The translations under genes were made by a program, and so were the position numbers. The notes below the pieces were generated by a model that had not been told where the DNA came from, made no database searches, and saw only the letters and a list, made by a program, of their open reading frames with translations. A stretch of DNA of 64,000 nt from a virus: positions 62,001 through 126,000 of the IMG/VR virus record IMGVR_UViG_3300042314_001187. One strand, given 5' to 3'. Of the stretch, positions 38,174 through 46,851 are shown in pieces (the stretch's first letter is position 1; each line of letters begins with the position of its first letter).

Positions 38174-38240
38174 CCTAAAAAGTTGATATTTTAACATTTT
38201 TATTATTAAAATAATAAGTTTTTTTTAAAATTCTTAAATA

Positions 38241-39407
38241 TTAAAAATCAACACAATTAACACTGTTAAACATTTCACATATTGTGTTTTGTAAAAATGT
38301 TGTAATTTGATTATTAGGTATTATTGTCGACGGTAACGATGGGTTATATTTTGATAATAATATCATACCAATAAATCCATTTTCACCTATGACTGTTACG
38401 GTCGAATCTAATTGATTTGGATTTGATACGCTACCTCTATTATCGGAAACACTAGAAATGACTGTATTCCAATCGGTTGATTCAACAGTAAACCAAACAT
38501 ATTCGATTGATGGGCAAGGTGTTTGTCCTGATAAAAATATAGGGTTAACACCGATATTACTATAACGATACCAACTACCAGTGATGTTATTACAACTATA
38601 AGTTCCTTCGGTTAATGTAACCTCACGAGTAATAGTGTATGGTCCATAAGTTGGGTCATTACCTGAAATAATCGACGGTAAACCAATTTCCGATATTGAA
38701 TGTGGACTAATGGTTGTACCTAAATTAATTAATGTTATTTGAGGCCAAATATTTGGTTTACTAATTAAAAAATCAGTACCAACAGTTCCATAGACTTTTG
38801 GAAATGGGTTACTAAATAAAATGGTATTACCGACATTAAACATTGATAATCCTCCTGTACTAATAAACGTTGAGCTAGGTAAGTATGAATAAGTATAATA
38901 ATTAGTAATTGATGAATATGATAAAAATGAATGTGTATTCCACCAATTATTATATTTTTGAAAACAAGATAACGGTGTTAATGTTGGAGTTGGGGTTTTA
39001 GTTAATGTTGGAGTTGGGGTTTTAGTTAATGTTGGGGTTACTGTTGGAGTTACTGTTGATGTTGGTGTTGGAGAAATTAAACAAGGGTTGGGTGTTATAG
39101 TTGGAGTTGGAGTTTTAGTAGGGGTTTTAGTTACTGTAGGTGTAATTGTTTTAGTTGGCGTTTGTGTTGGTGTTGGTCTAACAACGTTCATAAAATTAGG
39201 ACATTTTGAATTATCAACTAATATTGTGTACGTTCCAAATACATCACGAGGGGGTATTAAAGTTGAGGGGTCAAACGTATATGGTAATATAATTTGACCG
39301 AATTCTTTATTTAAATTTATAGTGACATTATCATTGTCGGGTTTAAATAATATATTAGCTGACTCACCGTCATAATTAACACTTGATATTACTATTGTAT
39401 TACTCAT
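38241..39407 (-). CDS. Fibre protein with Thr-Pro linker, short relative of the giant adhesin
   Basis: 388 residues. The N-terminal ~75 residues (IVISSVNYDGESANILFKP ... FGTYTILVDNSKCPNF) are related to the N-terminus of the peptidase-bearing protein encoded next to it, suggesting a shared virion-docking domain. A Thr-Pro linker ([14 protein letters not shown]) spans about residues 78-145. The C-terminal ~240 residues form a Ser/Tyr/Asn-rich beta domain with scattered Cys and no identified family. The gene lies 4 nt after its upstream neighbour and 82 nt before the giant adhesin gene. Confidence 0.7.
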   Translation of the reverse strand: MSNTIVISSVNYDGESANILFKPDNDNVTINLNKEFGQIILPYTFDPSTLIPPRDVFGTYTILVDNSKCPNFMNVVRPTPTQTPTKTITPTVTKTPTKTPTPTITPNPCLISPTPTSTVTPTVTPTLTKTPTPTLTKTPTPTLTPLSCFQKYNNWWNTHSFLSYSSITNYYTYSYLPSSTFISTGGLSMFNVGNTILFSNPFPKVYGTVGTDFLISKPNIWPQITLINLGTTISPHSISEIGLPSIISGNDPTYGPYTITREVTLTEGTYSCNNITGSWYRYSNIGVNPIFLSGQTPCPSIEYVWFTVESTDWNTVISSVSDNRGSVSNPNQLDSTVTVIGENGFIGMILLSKYNPSLPSTIIPNNQITTFLQNTICEMFNSVNCVDF

Positions 39408-39411
39408 CTAA

Positions 39412-40800
39412 TTAAAAATTATTTTCGATTGCTAAACAAACTTCACCATTCATTGATATTAATCTTGACATATCATTGAATGAGATAAATGCGTGTCCTT
39501 GTTTACCCCAAGTTTGTCCCCAGCTATTTTTTATTCTAAAAAGTTTTTTTTCTTTATCAACACCATTTATTAAATATGCGTGTCCTCCGACAATACCACC
39601 TGTCACTCTAATTAACCCGTTTGAGTTAGGGTAAAACATTCCTGAATACCAATAAGTACCAACAACTACAGGGCCTAATTCAAACACTGAATTAATTAAC
39701 GTGTTTAAGTCGTAACCCCAATAGTATGATTTAATTACGTTTTTAGATTGTAAATATTTTGCACCTGCTCTAACTGATGTACCTGCATAATTTTCTCCCG
39801 GCCATTCATCAATTTTTTGAGCTTCGTTATAGATTGTAACAGGTGAAATTATTGGTGGAGTACCTTCGTGACCTACAGGACCATCTTCAACCCAATGAGC
39901 CCAAGAATAACCAACACAATGAGGTAAATTACGTTGATTACCCCACCAACCATCTGAGTCCCAATACTTAAATTGATAAACAGGTGTTTTTGATGGTGTT
40001 GGCGTAACTAATACCGGTTTAGATTTTGTTGGTGTTCTTGTTGGTGTTCTTGTTGGTGTTGGTGTTGGTAATATTGGTCTACTTTTACTTGGTGTTGGTG
40101 TTATTTTATATTTATTAACAATAGGTCTAGCACGAACAATACTAAGTAGATAATCATAGTTATCCTTAATTAGGTAATTTTTATCTCTAATATCAGGGAT
40201 ATACATTCTACCTAATAGTGAAACATCCGGCTTAATTTCTAACGGTGGTTCTAATTCTTGTGTGTTATTAATTACATATGTAAAATCATTAATAGCACAA
40301 CTGTCTGTAGAACAATCAGGACAATCAGGATTGAACATTATAAATGGGTTCTTCAATAAACTAAAATTGTGTTTAACTTCAGGTGCGGATAGGGGTGATG
40401 TGTAAAATCTAAATTGAGATATTGCACCTTCAAAAGAACCTGCAAAATATTTGTTAATTAATATATTAGTATTTAAACCACTAAATGTGGTTGGACTTAA
40501 ATCCATATCTGAAAAATTCTCAGGGTCTTGAGTATACCTTTGAAATAAATCATATTCAACGGTTGTTGCCGTTATTGTTTGAGGTGAGGGTATAGGGTTA
40601 GATGATGAAATGGTAAAGTCACAAGTGAAATTATAAGCTGAAAAAAATAATTCATACTTACCAAAAAAATAATCAGTTGTATAATTGTAAGGAACAACTT
40701 GTATTCCAACATTTATTGTACCGCCTGTTTCTGGGTAAAATGTAATTTCGGCAGTTTCACCACTATAATTTCTAGTTCCTATAACTACTGTTGATGCCAT
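39412..40800 (-). CDS. Tail-associated papain-like (C1) cysteine peptidase
   Basis: 462 residues. N-terminal docking domain (VVIGTRNYSGETAEITFYP), then a LamG-type fragment (FAGSFEGAISQFRFYTSPLS) and a Thr-Pro/Lys linker. From about residue 280 there is a papain-fold peptidase. GNQRNLPHCVGYSWAHW has the oxyanion Gln six residues before the catalytic Cys (~296), the same spacing as papain Gln19-Cys25. GGHAYLINGVD supplies the catalytic His (~406) and RIKNSWGQTWGKQGHAFIS the Asn (~425). All catalytic residues are present. There is no signal peptide, which fits delivery on the virion. Likely roles are cleaving host surface proteins during adsorption or processing neighbouring fibres. A TATTTAT element lies 13 nt upstream. 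Confidence 0.9.
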   Translation of the reverse strand: MASTVVIGTRNYSGETAEITFYPETGGTINVGIQVVPYNYTTDYFFGKYELFFSAYNFTCDFTISSSNPIPSPQTITATTVEYDLFQRYTQDPENFSDMDLSPTTFSGLNTNILINKYFAGSFEGAISQFRFYTSPLSAPEVKHNFSLLKNPFIMFNPDCPDCSTDSCAINDFTYVINNTQELEPPLEIKPDVSLLGRMYIPDIRDKNYLIKDNYDYLLSIVRARPIVNKYKITPTPSKSRPILPTPTPTRTPTRTPTKSKPVLVTPTPSKTPVYQFKYWDSDGWWGNQRNLPHCVGYSWAHWVEDGPVGHEGTPPIISPVTIYNEAQKIDEWPGENYAGTSVRAGAKYLQSKNVIKSYYWGYDLNTLINSVFELGPVVVGTYWYSGMFYPNSNGLIRVTGGIVGGHAYLINGVDKEKKLFRIKNSWGQTWGKQGHAFISFNDMSRLISMNGEVCLAIENNF

Positions 40801-40812
40801 TACTTTTTAATT

Positions 40813-40819
40813 ATAAATA
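40813..40819 (-). promoter_or_regulatory. Candidate late promoter element TATTTAT (peptidase)
   Basis: CATATTTATAATTAAAAAG on the minus strand, 13 nt before the ATG of the peptidase-bearing protein. Confidence 0.5.
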
Positions 40820-40822
40820 TGT

Positions 40823-43800
40823 TTATAAACCATAATTAGATTTACTACTATTATAGTTTTGGGTTACTTCAGATGAATTGATTCCCCTGTTATAAACATT
40901 AAATCCTCCAAATCTAAACGTTGATGCGGGTCCTTGACCTATACCGCCAGGTGTTGTAACCAAGTTAGTTGACGTTGGATATCCTAAGTAATAATACATA
41001 TTTAAACCATTACTGTTATATGGTGTTTCTCTATTCACTGTGTAAGTACCAACTGATGAACCGTTAACGTACGCTGTTAATGTTGTTCCATTATATGTCC
41101 AACCGACATAGTACCAATTATTTAATGGGTATATACTAGGTGAAGTAATCAGTGCGGTTCCGTTTATAACATATGGCCAAATTGCAAATAAGAAATTACC
41201 ACTTGAATTTCGTTGTATTTGAGCATCAAACCAAGATGAATCAGGTGTTGTAGTTCCTTGTTCACATAATAAAATACCATTAGTTATTGGGTAAACCCAC
41301 ATAAATAATGACATTACTTCACCTGTGTTAACAGGTGATAGATACGCATTAAGACCTCCGGTTCTTATATATTCGGTTGTTGAACCTTCAATAGTTAAAT
41401 AATTAGGACTTCCACTACTATAAGTAATAGTTCCTGTTATAACACCATTAGAGTTACCTTCCAAATCAGTTATAACAGACCCCGACCCATTATAAGATAA
41501 CGTATTTTGAATATCCCAATCTAAAATTAATCCACTTTGTGTTATTCCTAATGTTGAACTTGGTGTTATTGTATTAGTTGGTGTTGGGGTATTTGTTGAG
41601 GTTATTGTATTAGTCGGAGTTGGTGTTGGTGTTTCGGTATTTGTTGGTGTAATTGTGTTAGTTGGTGTAATTGTGTTAGTTGGTGTAATTGTGTTAGTTG
41701 GTGTAATTGTGTTAGTTGGTGTTGGTGTTGGTGTTTCAGTATTTGTTGGGGTTATTGTATTTGTAGGTGTTATTGTATTTGTAGGTGTTGGTGTTGGTGT
41801 TTCAGTATTTGTTGGGGTGATGGTTTGAGTATTAGTATTAGTTGGTGTTATTGTCTGAGTCGGTGTTTTAGTTTGAGTAACTGTATTTGTTGGGGTTTGA
41901 GTATTAGTTGGTGTTTGAGTATTTGTTGGGGTTTGAGTATTAGTTGGTGTTGGTGTTGGTGTTGCAAATATTGGTGGGTTAGCGTTAATGTTACAACATT
42001 TAGATAGTGTTGGGTTTGTTGCATCAACAGAGGTAAATGTTGTTATACCATTCAAGTTATTATAATCATCGGGTAAACTAACAAGTGTTGTTCCCGTAGT
42101 TTGACCTGAGTTAATTGTTACACCCGTGATTATTTCAATTGGGTTACCTGTTTTAACATCTAATATGTGTTTAAAATCAACAGTTAAATCTTCGTTAAGT
42201 ATTGATGATGATGTTAACGTGTAAGTAATTTTTATTGAACCCGGTAAAATTTCAGAAGTCAAAACAACATTAATTAACACACCACCAACAATGTCACAAA
42301 CAGGTACTTGTTTTGGGATTAGATGTTCTCTTAAACCTTGAGTTCCCCCACCCCAAGAAATATTAAATGGTACACCAACTTGTTTTTCTTTTTCAGTTGG
42401 TAAAGCTCTTGGTATTAATTCTTCAATATTCTCAAACGTTTGAAACAATTTACCATTTATGTAAATTTTTAAACGACCATTTCGATATTTTTTATTAATT
42501 AACCATTTTTCATTTAACTTAACTAAATCAATTGTTTTAGCTGGTGTAGCACCTTCGTGGTTATAAAATGGGGTTATTAATATCTGTGAATTATTCGCTA
42601 ACGATTCTAAATATAATTTTTCGGTAATATCGTCTAATCCACCTCTATATTTTAAATCACAATCATCCAACCAAGTATAACGTTCCCATACAGCATTAAA
42701 TTGAAACCAATGTTCTTCTTCTAACCACGCGGGGTTTTCAATTTGACATCTAGGGTAAATTGGTAAAGTACAATGTTCGTCAACTGTGTATCCTGTGGTG
42801 TACGTAATCCCTGTTGTGGTACAAGACCCGCTAGTTTCACAATCACCGGTAATTCTTAATATTCTAACACAAATACTTGGATTTTTTGGGTCACCCGAAA
42901 GTTTAAATGATAACGCATTTGACATTGAGTCATCTAATGGGTTACTTTCACAAGTACTCTGTATTGATGAGGTTGTACCTGTTCCACAACTATGTGTTTT
43001 ACATTCCCATCCACAACTTTCATATTCTTCAGGTGGACAACCACATCCTGAACAATTACCACCATTAGTTTTTGTATCACAACCACATACATTACATCCG
43101 TAATTTTTATGTGAGTCGTGTTTACCATCATTTGACCTTGGAGGGTAAACATAAATACAGTCACTATTAGTTACACCTGTATTACAACAAGCACAAGTCT
43201 CAAGACTAACTAAAGGTTTTGTGATTCTAGTATAACCTGTTAATGAACTTGGTGAACCATCAGCGTGATGGTAATATTTGTTTTCGGCTCTTGCTCCAAA
43301 ATAGAAAAATGTGTCTTTGTTGTTTGGGTAAATTTCGTTTAATGTGGTTTCACCCGGACCAGGTGAGTATTCATCAACCAATCTTGGCTTCAATAGCATT
43401 TCAACTGACCATCCCTTATTCATTCTTTCAGGAAAAATATCATAATCGTACCCAAATAATTTATAGAAACCTTGATAAAAACCACCATATAATTCGTGAT
43501 ATCTACCAATATACGGACTGTTTTTACTTACAACTTCATATAAAATATTGTCTTCAAAACCTGAAAATCTAAAATTAGGTGTATTGGTATACCCTGTAAC
43601 TTGAAACATTTTGAATCGTCTATCAAAAATTAAACGATTGAACTTATCTGAATCATTAACTAAACCATTTGTAAATGTTATTGTTTGTGCGGTCATACCG
43701 GTAACTAAACCGTTATCAGTTCCTGTTAAACCAATATCACAAGATGTTTTTGCTGTGAAACAACTTAAATCCTCTGAATCATTTATTTTAAAATTTTGAG

Positions 43801-44044
43801 ATACAAAAACGTTATTAAAATTATAGTTTTTATATGATAATACTAAATTTTGGGCGGTTAATGTATTATTGATATCAAAATATATTGGTAATCTATTACC
43901 GTATGTTTGAGCGATTAAATAAGGTGAATACACAACTTCTTGATTGAAGTCTCTCTCATCTGATGATAAAGACATATCGTATGAGTCCAAACTAAGTTTT
44001 AAACCCACACTTGAATTTTGATATTGATAAATATTTTGACTCAC
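40823..44044 (-). CDS. LamG-type fibre protein with Cys-rich insertion and Thr-Pro linker
   Basis: 1073 residues, GTG start (44042-44044). The N-terminal ~600 residues contain a concanavalin/LamG-like domain (NKGWSVEMLLKPRLVDEYSP ... WFQFNAVWERYTW ... GRLKIYINGKLFQTFENIEE). It is interrupted at about 280-430 by an extremely Cys-rich insertion (CNVCGCDTKTNGGNCSGCGC, ESCGWECKTHSCG), probably disulfide- or metal-stabilised. A beta domain follows (~610-710), then a Thr-Pro-Asn repeat linker (~715-835). A second LamG-like domain (SGLILDWDIQNTLSYNGSG ... ITNGILLCEQGTT) ends SSEVTQNYNSSKSNYGL, like the giant adhesin's C-terminus. Predicted glycan- or protein-binding fibre. A TATTTAT element lies 14 nt upstream. 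Confidence 0.82.
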   Translation of the reverse strand: MSQNIYQYQNSSVGLKLSLDSYDMSLSSDERDFNQEVVYSPYLIAQTYGNRLPIYFDINNTLTAQNLVLSYKNYNFNNVFVSQNFKINDSEDLSCFTAKTSCDIGLTGTDNGLVTGMTAQTITFTNGLVNDSDKFNRLIFDRRFKMFQVTGYTNTPNFRFSGFEDNILYEVVSKNSPYIGRYHELYGGFYQGFYKLFGYDYDIFPERMNKGWSVEMLLKPRLVDEYSPGPGETTLNEIYPNNKDTFFYFGARAENKYYHHADGSPSSLTGYTRITKPLVSLETCACCNTGVTNSDCIYVYPPRSNDGKHDSHKNYGCNVCGCDTKTNGGNCSGCGCPPEEYESCGWECKTHSCGTGTTSSIQSTCESNPLDDSMSNALSFKLSGDPKNPSICVRILRITGDCETSGSCTTTGITYTTGYTVDEHCTLPIYPRCQIENPAWLEEEHWFQFNAVWERYTWLDDCDLKYRGGLDDITEKLYLESLANNSQILITPFYNHEGATPAKTIDLVKLNEKWLINKKYRNGRLKIYINGKLFQTFENIEELIPRALPTEKEKQVGVPFNISWGGGTQGLREHLIPKQVPVCDIVGGVLINVVLTSEILPGSIKITYTLTSSSILNEDLTVDFKHILDVKTGNPIEIITGVTINSGQTTGTTLVSLPDDYNNLNGITTFTSVDATNPTLSKCCNINANPPIFATPTPTPTNTQTPTNTQTPTNTQTPTNTVTQTKTPTQTITPTNTNTQTITPTNTETPTPTPTNTITPTNTITPTNTETPTPTPTNTITPTNTITPTNTITPTNTITPTNTETPTPTPTNTITSTNTPTPTNTITPSSTLGITQSGLILDWDIQNTLSYNGSGSVITDLEGNSNGVITGTITYSSGSPNYLTIEGSTTEYIRTGGLNAYLSPVNTGEVMSLFMWVYPITNGILLCEQGTTTPDSSWFDAQIQRNSSGNFLFAIWPYVINGTALITSPSIYPLNNWYYVGWTYNGTTLTAYVNGSSVGTYTVNRETPYNSNGLNMYYYLGYPTSTNLVTTPGGIGQGPASTFRFGGFNVYNRGINSSEVTQNYNSSKSNYGL
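41570..41965 (-). repeat. Thr-Pro-Asn repeat linker of the LamG protein
   Basis: Head-to-tail [10 protein letters not shown] units, including a run of four near-identical TNTITP copies around 41640-41715 and a duplicated TNTETPTPTP segment. Same repeat vocabulary as the giant adhesin. Confidence 0.9.
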
Positions 44045-44057
44045 AATCTTTTTTATG

Positions 44058-44064
44058 ATAAATA
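44058..44064 (-). promoter_or_regulatory. Candidate late promoter element TATTTAT (LamG protein)
   Basis: GTATTTATCATAAAAAAG on the minus strand, 14 nt before the GTG start at 44044. It is the minus half of a divergent pair with 44078-44084. Confidence 0.55.
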
Positions 44065-44077
44065 CTCTATATCGTGG

Positions 44078-44084
44078 TATTTAT
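44078..44084 (+). promoter_or_regulatory. Candidate late promoter element TATTTAT
   Basis: GGTATTTATTAATAAAAAAG on the plus strand, 15 nt before ATG 44099. Its position inside the longer open frame (from 44018) shows that the upstream ATG is not the real start. Confidence 0.55.
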
Positions 44085-44098
44085 TAATAAAAAAGAAG

Positions 44099-44929
44099 AT
44101 GATTAAGTATAATACTGGATATTTTGGTAATAATTGTTACTTCTATTTAAAGGAGGGAAGTGAGAATATTACACTATATTATTCAACAGGTGAGACTTTA
44201 AATGAATCTAAAAAAGATTTTGAAAAACAATCTTTTAAAAAGAACGATGCTAAAAAAGTTGTTGACTCTTTAAGAAAAATTTTAAAAAGTAAAAAGAAAT
44301 ATAGCAAAAGTGATATTAAAAAAGAATTAACTAAAAAACCATCAGGTGAAATTGATGAATTAGTTGATTCTGATGGTACTATGTTATCATCTAGAATACC
44401 TAATTTAAATCAAACATTAACTCCTCATAAAACTATGGACCAAACGATTGCTATGACTAGACAAGCGGGTAATCCTGTGTTACGAGGTTATCGTGTTTAT
44501 TATGGTGAAAGTGTTGAAGATAGTGATAATGTTATGTCAGAAGTTGATTACTCAGACGCGTTTGGATATGAGGAAACTGAAGATATGGATTATAAAAACA
44601 CCGTAAAAACTTTGAAAAAGATGGGTGTTGAAAATGCTGAGGAAAGGGCTAAACAATTTGGTAAATTACCTAAAATTAAAAGAAAAGGTAATTTCCTAAA
44701 ACAACGTTTAGTTGAGAAAGACCAACTTGATGAAGAACAAAGACAGAAAATGGTTAAAATGGTTGAAGATATCTTAACTAAAAAAAATAAATCGGATTCT
44801 GATGTTATCTCAAAATCAAATCCGGTTAGTAAAATATTAGCAAAAAATTTACAAACCATTAAAAAAATTGCCGACAAAGAAGGTATTAGTGTTAGTGAAT
44901 TAATTAAAATTTTAAAATCTAATGAATAA
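44099..44929 (+). CDS. Charged protein of unknown function, first gene of plus-strand unit
   Basis: 276 residues from MIKYNTGYFGNNCYFYLKEG. The frame is open back to 44018, but the TATTTAT element and the divergent layout favour 44099. The N-terminal ~50 residues look like a small beta domain; the rest is Lys/Glu/Asp-rich and helical, ending in KNLQTIKKIADKEGISVSEL, which resembles a short helix-turn-helix-like tail. A scaffold, core or virion-internal role would fit the composition, but nothing is diagnostic. It overlaps the next gene by 8 nt. Confidence 0.6.
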   Translation: MIKYNTGYFGNNCYFYLKEGSENITLYYSTGETLNESKKDFEKQSFKKNDAKKVVDSLRKILKSKKKYSKSDIKKELTKKPSGEIDELVDSDGTMLSSRIPNLNQTLTPHKTMDQTIAMTRQAGNPVLRGYRVYYGESVEDSDNVMSEVDYSDAFGYEETEDMDYKNTVKTLKKMGVENAEERAKQFGKLPKIKRKGNFLKQRLVEKDQLDEEQRQKMVKMVEDILTKKNKSDSDVISKSNPVSKILAKNLQTIKKIADKEGISVSELIKILKSNE

Positions 44930-45392
44930 AGATTTATACGGAAATACTGTTAATTTACCTGAAGACGTTCTTAAATATTTAGATGAATGTTTTAACTCGG
45001 CTATTGGGGCTGACGATTCAACTGAAGGTTTTAGACGAAATAAAGAATTGAGGGATAAAGGTAATATTTCTTACCAACAATTAAAAAGAATGAAGAATTG
45101 GTTTGATAACTTTAATGGACATCAAAATGATTTACCTTTTATTTTAAATGGTGGTGATTATGTGAAAAATTGGGTTAACAATACTTTAACATCTATGAGA
45201 GGTGACGTTCATCGTTCTAAAGAAATTAAATCAATAGGGTTGGATAACCAATTTATTGCTCCTCACGAAAAAAACAACGTTGTTAATCAAAATAGACCAA
45301 GTAAAGACCATCACTCAAATCTTGAAAAATATGATTTAGCCGTAACAGAAAGTTTACGTAGAATAAACGATTTAATAAAAAAAATAATTTAA
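44922..45392 (+). CDS. Hypothetical protein, 156 aa
   Basis: Starts MNKDLYGNTVNLPEDVLKYL and overlaps the preceding gene by 8 nt. Predicted helical and charged, with SYQQLKRMKNWFDNFNGHQN and a C-terminus VTESLRRINDLIKKII. Phage proteins with an N-terminal 'L P x x V x x Y L' start and an RMK-WFD-N segment occur near T4-like structural genes without a known role. No catalytic motif seen. Probably translated as part of a five-gene unit. Confidence 0.55.
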   Translation: MNKDLYGNTVNLPEDVLKYLDECFNSAIGADDSTEGFRRNKELRDKGNISYQQLKRMKNWFDNFNGHQNDLPFILNGGDYVKNWVNNTLTSMRGDVHRSKEIKSIGLDNQFIAPHEKNNVVNQNRPSKDHHSNLEKYDLAVTESLRRINDLIKKII

Positions 45393-45393
45393 T

Positions 45394-45690
45394 ATGCCAT
45401 CAAACGAACCATTAAATTTTGAACAACCTAAAAATAGATTGTCAGAAATTGCAGAAACAGAAAGAAAAAGATTAATCCCTAAAAATGATTATAACCAAAC
45501 AGGTAACTTATATTCGGCAGTTAATCCTGATGCGTTAGCTGATGGTGATGCTAGAGGTAGAGGTACAGGTGGTGATTTAGATGTTCATAATGAATCGGCA
45601 GGTACTTTACTTGACATTGTTGAACGTAAAAATGAAATAAAATTAAACTTTTATAAATCTGTATCACCATATACAACACCAAGTGCGTAA
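45394..45690 (+). CDS. Hypothetical protein, 98 aa
   Basis: Starts one base after the preceding stop and ends with TAA overlapping the next ATG (TAATG), indicating coupled translation. Contains FEQPKNRLSEIAETERKRLI and a Gly/Asp-rich stretch ADGDARGRGTGGDLDVHNE, the rest helical. No recognised family. Confidence 0.5.
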   Translation: MPSNEPLNFEQPKNRLSEIAETERKRLIPKNDYNQTGNLYSAVNPDALADGDARGRGTGGDLDVHNESAGTLLDIVERKNEIKLNFYKSVSPYTTPSA

Positions 45691-46097
45691 TGAAACTTTA
45701 CAATACATTTAAATCTCTTATTTTAGAAGTGGCGTCAGTTGACTCGATAGTTGATGCTATTAAGAAAAGAAAGAAGATAGTGATTTACTATGATGGTGAT
45801 GAACCTGGTGGTCGAGGATTACGTGAGATTGAACCTGTTTGTTTTGGATATAGTAAGGCTGATAACCCAATATTAAGGGCTTGGGATTATGAAGGTGCTT
45901 CACATACAGGATACAAAGGAGAACAACCATTACCGGGATGGAGAATTTTTAGAATTGATAAGATACTTTCATTTAAACCAACGGGTGAGGATTTTAATGA
46001 AATGAGACCTGGTTATAACCCTAGAGGTGATAAAAGTATGACGAGAGTTATAATTAACGCAATTTTTGATAATAACCCTAATAATGAAAATGTTTAA
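45690..46097 (+). CDS. Single-domain WYL-like protein
   Basis: 135 residues. Residues ~27-105 follow the WYL ligand-sensing domain plan: KKIVIYYDGDEPGG (strand), LREIEPVCFGYSKADNPILR (the 'R-x-I-x-P' and following strand), AWDYEGASHTGYKG, and GWRIFRIDKILSFKPTGEDF (the R-x-F-R-x-D-K-I block). WYL domains normally sit behind a helix-turn-helix or in defence regulators; here the domain stands alone, preceded only by a short helix (LYNTFKSLILEVAS). It is coupled to its upstream gene by a TAATG overlap. It may bind nucleic acid or a nucleotide signal. Confidence 0.6.
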   Translation: MKLYNTFKSLILEVASVDSIVDAIKKRKKIVIYYDGDEPGGRGLREIEPVCFGYSKADNPILRAWDYEGASHTGYKGEQPLPGWRIFRIDKILSFKPTGEDFNEMRPGYNPRGDKSMTRVIINAIFDNNPNNENV

Positions 46098-46107
46098 TTT
46101 TTAAAAT

Positions 46108-46755
46108 ATGACAAATGAAAATGATTTAATGATGAAGTTGGTTAACGCCAAAAAAATTATGAATAAACATAATGAGATTGGTCGTGGTGGTTTACCAACA
46201 ACAATTAATGAAACACCAAGAGTTGATACTTACAATCAACCTAATGCGACTTATAATATCCCACAGGAATATATGAATGAGTCAATGACTATGGGACATA
46301 TACAAAATGATGATATTGATTACCCATTGTTATCTGAGAGTGCGATGAACGAAAAAAACTTAACTAAAACATATTCACCAGCACCTAGTGAAAGAATTAT
46401 GTCATCAAAATTACCTGATGCAATTAAACAATTAATGATTGAACATCCAATACATCAACCTGACAATCCATTATCAGGTGGGGCTCAAATTTCAAATGAA
46501 TTGGTTGAGAAAGCGTCTCGTTTAATGGGTACAAATGCTAAAGGAGAACAACAACCACAACGAAGACCCGTTCAGGAACAATATACCCAACCTACAGGTG
46601 ATTTAAAAACAATGATTAGAGAGGCGGTTAGAGAAGTATTATCTGAAAATGGTTTAATTACCGAATCAGTTTCCAAGGCTAACGATGTCTTCACATTTAG
46701 AGTTGGTTCTCACGTATTTGAAGGTAAGGTAACCAAAATTAAAAAAGTAAAATAA
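46108..46755 (+). CDS. Hypothetical protein, 215 aa, last gene before terminator
   Basis: Asn/Met/Gln-rich, apparently disordered over residues 1-150 (NETPRVDTYNQPNATYNIP, SAPAPSER-like stretches, PQRRPVQEQY). It is followed by an amphipathic helix (DLKTMIREAVREVLSENGLI) and a compact basic beta C-terminus (FRVGSHVFEGKVTKIKK). Such a disordered body with a helical tail is typical of scaffolding or internal virion proteins, but the family is not known. It is closed by the terminator at 46764. Confidence 0.5.
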   Translation: MTNENDLMMKLVNAKKIMNKHNEIGRGGLPTTINETPRVDTYNQPNATYNIPQEYMNESMTMGHIQNDDIDYPLLSESAMNEKNLTKTYSPAPSERIMSSKLPDAIKQLMIEHPIHQPDNPLSGGAQISNELVEKASRLMGTNAKGEQQPQRRPVQEQYTQPTGDLKTMIREAVREVLSENGLITESVSKANDVFTFRVGSHVFEGKVTKIKKVK

Positions 46756-46763
46756 CTTAACAA

Positions 46764-46790
46764 CCCTCACTGAAAAGTGAGGGTTTTTTT
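46764..46790 (+). terminator. Rho-independent terminator
   Basis: CCCTCAC / GTGAGGG 7-bp stem, loop TGAAAA, then seven T. It cleanly separates the small-gene unit from the glycan cluster. The following ~60 bp to 46852 are A/T-rich and must hold the next promoter, but no TATTTAT element is present there. Confidence 0.92.
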
Positions 46791-46851
46791 ATGTGATATC
46801 TTTATTCTAACAAATTTAATGATTATTATTTTGGATAATTAAATTAAATTT

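Noticed and set aside
44018-44098. N-terminal extension of the 44099 gene
   Set aside because: It runs across the divergent TATTTAT elements and overlaps the start of the opposite gene; the ATG at 44099 has the correct spacing to its element.
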